Below are positions 61,887 to 64,000 of a DNA stretch of 64,000 nt, in pieces. The position numbers and the translations under genes were made by a program. A model generated the notes under the pieces. It was not told the origin of the DNA and did not search any database. It saw only the letters and a program-made list of their open reading frames with translations. Source of the stretch: Simmondsia chinensis (lineage: Eukaryota; Streptophyta; Magnoliopsida; Caryophyllales; Simmondsiaceae). The stretch is taken from positions 27,411,438-27,475,437 of the forward strand of contig JAGTTD010000001.1 of the NCBI GenBank assembly GCA_018398585.1, given 5' to 3'. Position 1 is the first letter of the stretch. Every line of letters begins with the position of its first letter.

Positions 61887-63692
61887 TGCTGTTGCTGCTG
61901 CTGCAGCGATGGGAAGGGTTGAGGGAACAAAATCCTTCTCTCTTTCTTGAGCCACCAACCTCGAGGGCTGGTGAAGACATTCCTAGAGGGGATTCCTCTA
62001 GCAACATCTGGGATAAACTCCTAGTCCTAGCACTCCTAGGGGTTGCCCGGATAGTTGCCGCAAAAAGAAAGAAATAGAGATCAGTCTTTGTTCAAACCAC
62101 TAAAACGATTGGAGTATGCTTCTGAAGTGGTTACTTACCTGACCATCCCTTCTACGGGGTTGGCTTGATGCTGATTGGCTGACTTCTTCTTGAGCTGGGA
62201 CCTGCAAGCTCAAACAAAGGCATAAAATACTGCTTGACCCCTCTGGCCTCCAAGGAGGACCAGTAGGCTTGATACCAAGTCGAGAAACGTGGCATGGCAC
62301 ATGGAATTTACCTACAAGCCACAGGGTAGCCATAAAGGGGTCTCATTTCCTGATTCAGGGCACGAAACTCTGGAAGCTGAGCAGATTGAAGAGAAGTCCT
62401 CTTGGCCCACTAGATGTTCTTCGTCCTGAGGCTTAGAAAAGGTATATATTAGACCATACCAAACTGCTTGGCAAACAACCCAGGCCCATATGTCTCTACA
62501 CTGGGGTGAGTCTGGTGATAAAAGAACAAATCTGAGGGGCATAAGATTCCTTGCCAGATTTGGGAGTTGATGTCCATTGAGACATCATTGTGAAAGTCCA
62601 TTTTTCTAAACCAAAGTGGACCAAGATTCCTTCTCCCAAAGGGAGTCTTGAGGGGACATCAATCTCTCTAGGCATTGGTCAAATGACCATTCTAAGGGCA
62701 GTTGAACCTCACAACGAGCAAACAGCTCACTAAAACGAGAAATGCCCTCACCTGTGGAGCCTAAGGGCCTCTGGGGCACAGTTCAGGGAAATAGGCTTGT
62801 GCCCAAAGCTGGACTAGCCACAAAGGACAACCTACGTGGACGGTAAATCTTTTGGCTATGATATCTCCAAGGGAACCATATACCTGGGCCAAAAACAATG
62901 GTCCCAAGGATAAAGGGCCACTACTAACAGTTAGGTAGATGGCTATGGTCTTAAAGAACTTAAGAACTGAGTTAGAAAAGTTTGCAAAGAAAAACTTGTT
63001 CAACCAAAACAAATAGAAGCGCACCTCCTCCTCTTTGGAACCTTGCCTAAAGTCATGAGCTTATGTTACAAACTTTTTGACAAAAGACTCATAACCTCCA
63101 GGTAGGTCTGTGGCAGAGAAGGAGGAGGCGAAAGCTCCAGCCTCTGAAGAAACAAAAGAATCAAGGGGAAACTCTTCTGCCCCAGAGAAAAGACCCGTTA
63201 GGGCTGCTATGTCCTCTAAAGTAATGCCTAGGAAGCCCTTCGGGAGGACAAAAGCGCTATAGCAGCAAGTTAGTGTTGTTACAATGGGGAAATCATACCA
63301 AAGGGCGATGTTAGAAAGACTTATGTTTTCATAAATGCGAAGATGCTTCCATTACTCAACATAGGTCACCATCAGCCCATCTACCCATTCCGGGTATCGC
63401 TTGGTCAGAAATGTCTATTCTTTAAAGGGCGCTGCTTCCTTACAAATGTGCCTACCTCCCTAAGAATGACCTGAAAAGACTGCACAAAAAAGAGGAGACT
63501 CGTTAGTATCAGGAAACAATCCCTTAAGGCTTGGAATGTTGTGGGATGGGTCAAAGATCGGGCCAAGAGCACAAGATGGCAAGTTTGATGAAGGGTCATT
63601 CTCTAACAACCAAGAAAGATCCTCCTTGATAATGTTGAGATCAATTAGGATTTAAAGAACATTAAAAATATCAAGTTGGATAAAATAGCTAT

Positions 63693-64000
63693 TGTTCTAT
63701 TTTGTTTCAAGTTTTGTGTGTGCGGTCGCCATAAATGTGAAAACAAAACAAAAATGCAAAAGGGACTCACCGCGATTACGAAGTGAGCCTAATTACGGAC
63801 CGGGCATCTTTGACCTCAACCACTTACCGTTTTCGGAGAAAAGGTTGTGATATGTTGGTGTATCTGACTTCGATTATACCGTGAGTTCCCCTTACGCTTC
63901 AATTAAGGAGACTTCGTTAAATGTTTTTTTCGATTTTTTGTGTTTGTTTATGACATAAAATTAAAAGGATATGTCCCCTCTGGAGGCCCCACGTTCTCTT
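63693..64000 (-). repeat. Inverted Tat-family LTR, cut by window end
   Basis: Matches the start of the minus-strand LTR at 31273 (for example GTGAAAACAAAACAAA, GCAAAAGGGACTCACCGCGA, TTTTCGGAGAAAAGG, GATATGTTGGTGTA). It is opposite in direction to Gypsy-B and directly joined to its antisense-ORF region without primer site or polypurine tract. Confidence 0.82.

Larger units (their letters stand above)
60430..63675 (-). pseudogene. Antisense ORF of Gypsy-B, plant mobile domain-like
   Basis: Same position and orientation as the antisense ORF of Gypsy-C. Best block: frame 63024-62761 with MRFYLFWLNKFFFANFSNSV, YLTVSSGPLSLGPLFLAQVY and CPLWLVQLWAQAYFPELCPR, resembling the plant mobile domain core. 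Upstream pieces near 63400-63200 correspond to the EWVDGLMVTY and GDIAALTGLF-like parts. Middle segment: frame 62333-62100 (PCHVSRLGIKPTGPPWRPEG). Then comes an acidic run from (TTC)14, and coiled-coil-like C-terminal sequence to about 60440. Stops, shifts and a 25-base C run break it. Keeping the same pieces in two diverged copies argues that the ORF belongs to the family. Confidence 0.68.
49401..63690 (+). mobile_element. Gypsy-B, most complete Tat element
   Basis: Plus-strand Tat-type gypsy element: 5' LTR, primer region, gag, protease (split by a solo LTR), reverse transcriptase, gypsy RNase H, second RNase H, integrase and antisense PMD-like ORF. Its polypurine tract and own 3' LTR are not present; instead an inverted LTR of the same family begins near 63693. 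All genes contain stops. Confidence 0.88.

Noticed and set aside
61808..62077. Plus-strand frame with a poly-Leu run
   Set aside because: Reading of the (TTC)14 microsatellite in the CTT frame; the opposite strand gives the Glu run of the antisense ORF shared with Gypsy-C.
1..64000. Host protein-coding gene
   Set aside because: No frame outside the elements shows a recognisable domain, exon-intron structure or codon bias; all supported coding sequence belongs to retroelements.

Overview
This window is retrotransposon-rich nuclear DNA of a flowering plant. I found no host gene, rRNA, tRNA gene or CRISPR array. Nearly all readable coding sequence belongs to decayed LTR retrotransposons: Ty3/gypsy of the Tat, Athila and chromovirus types, and Ty1/copia. 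There is also one 5'-truncated RTE-type LINE. The plant assignment rests on these lineages (dual RNase H Tat elements, Athila elements with a tRNA-Asp primer site, (TTG)n-tailed RTE) and on the A+T-rich background. The species cannot be told.

Left part (1-6565). A minus-strand, chromovirus-like non-autonomous element occupies 1-3848. Its LTR at 1035-1876 has a polypurine tract on one side and a tRNA-iMet primer site on the other, which is the mark of a tandem LTR-internal-LTR-internal array. The internal part carries a 249-codon ORF of unknown function. From 3849 to 6565 there is gene-free A+T-rich DNA with degenerate repeat arrays, including three hairpins spaced about 78 bp apart.

Central nest (6566-32663). 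An old minus-strand Tat element (Gypsy-A: 5' LTR, gag, protease; the rest of pol and the 3' LTR are absent) was split in gag by a copia element (Copia-B, 9836-29958, target duplication GGGAT). Copia-B took an Athila-type gypsy element (11188-22543) in its 3' LTR and an RTE LINE (27033-27727, 18-bp target duplication) in its 5' internal part. The Athila element has a solo LTR (16186-17677, duplication GAAAG) inside its reverse transcriptase. The nesting is four levels deep.

Right part. A second Tat element (Gypsy-C, 33233-42804, plus strand) is a deletion derivative lacking gag, the protease active site and reverse transcriptase. It keeps both RNases H, integrase and a 3.3-kb antisense ORF resembling the plant mobile domain (PMD). 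A copia remnant with its LTR follows (42805-46173). Then comes a minus-strand chromovirus fragment (about 46500-48906) with a chromodomain remnant, and a copia LTR fragment (48907-49400). That fragment is interrupted by a third Tat element (Gypsy-B, 49401 to about 63690, plus strand) with gag, protease, reverse transcriptase, RNases H, integrase and the same antisense PMD ORF. Gypsy-B's protease is split by a solo Athila LTR with a perfect CAGCT duplication. An inverted LTR of the same Tat family runs off the end of the window.

All pol genes carry stops, frameshifts or deletions, so no element here looks autonomous. The most notable features are the antisense PMD-like ORF kept in two Tat copies, the protease D-N-S motif shared by two copies, the tandem LTR structure, the well-resolved nesting, and six long C/G homopolymers inside element sequence.
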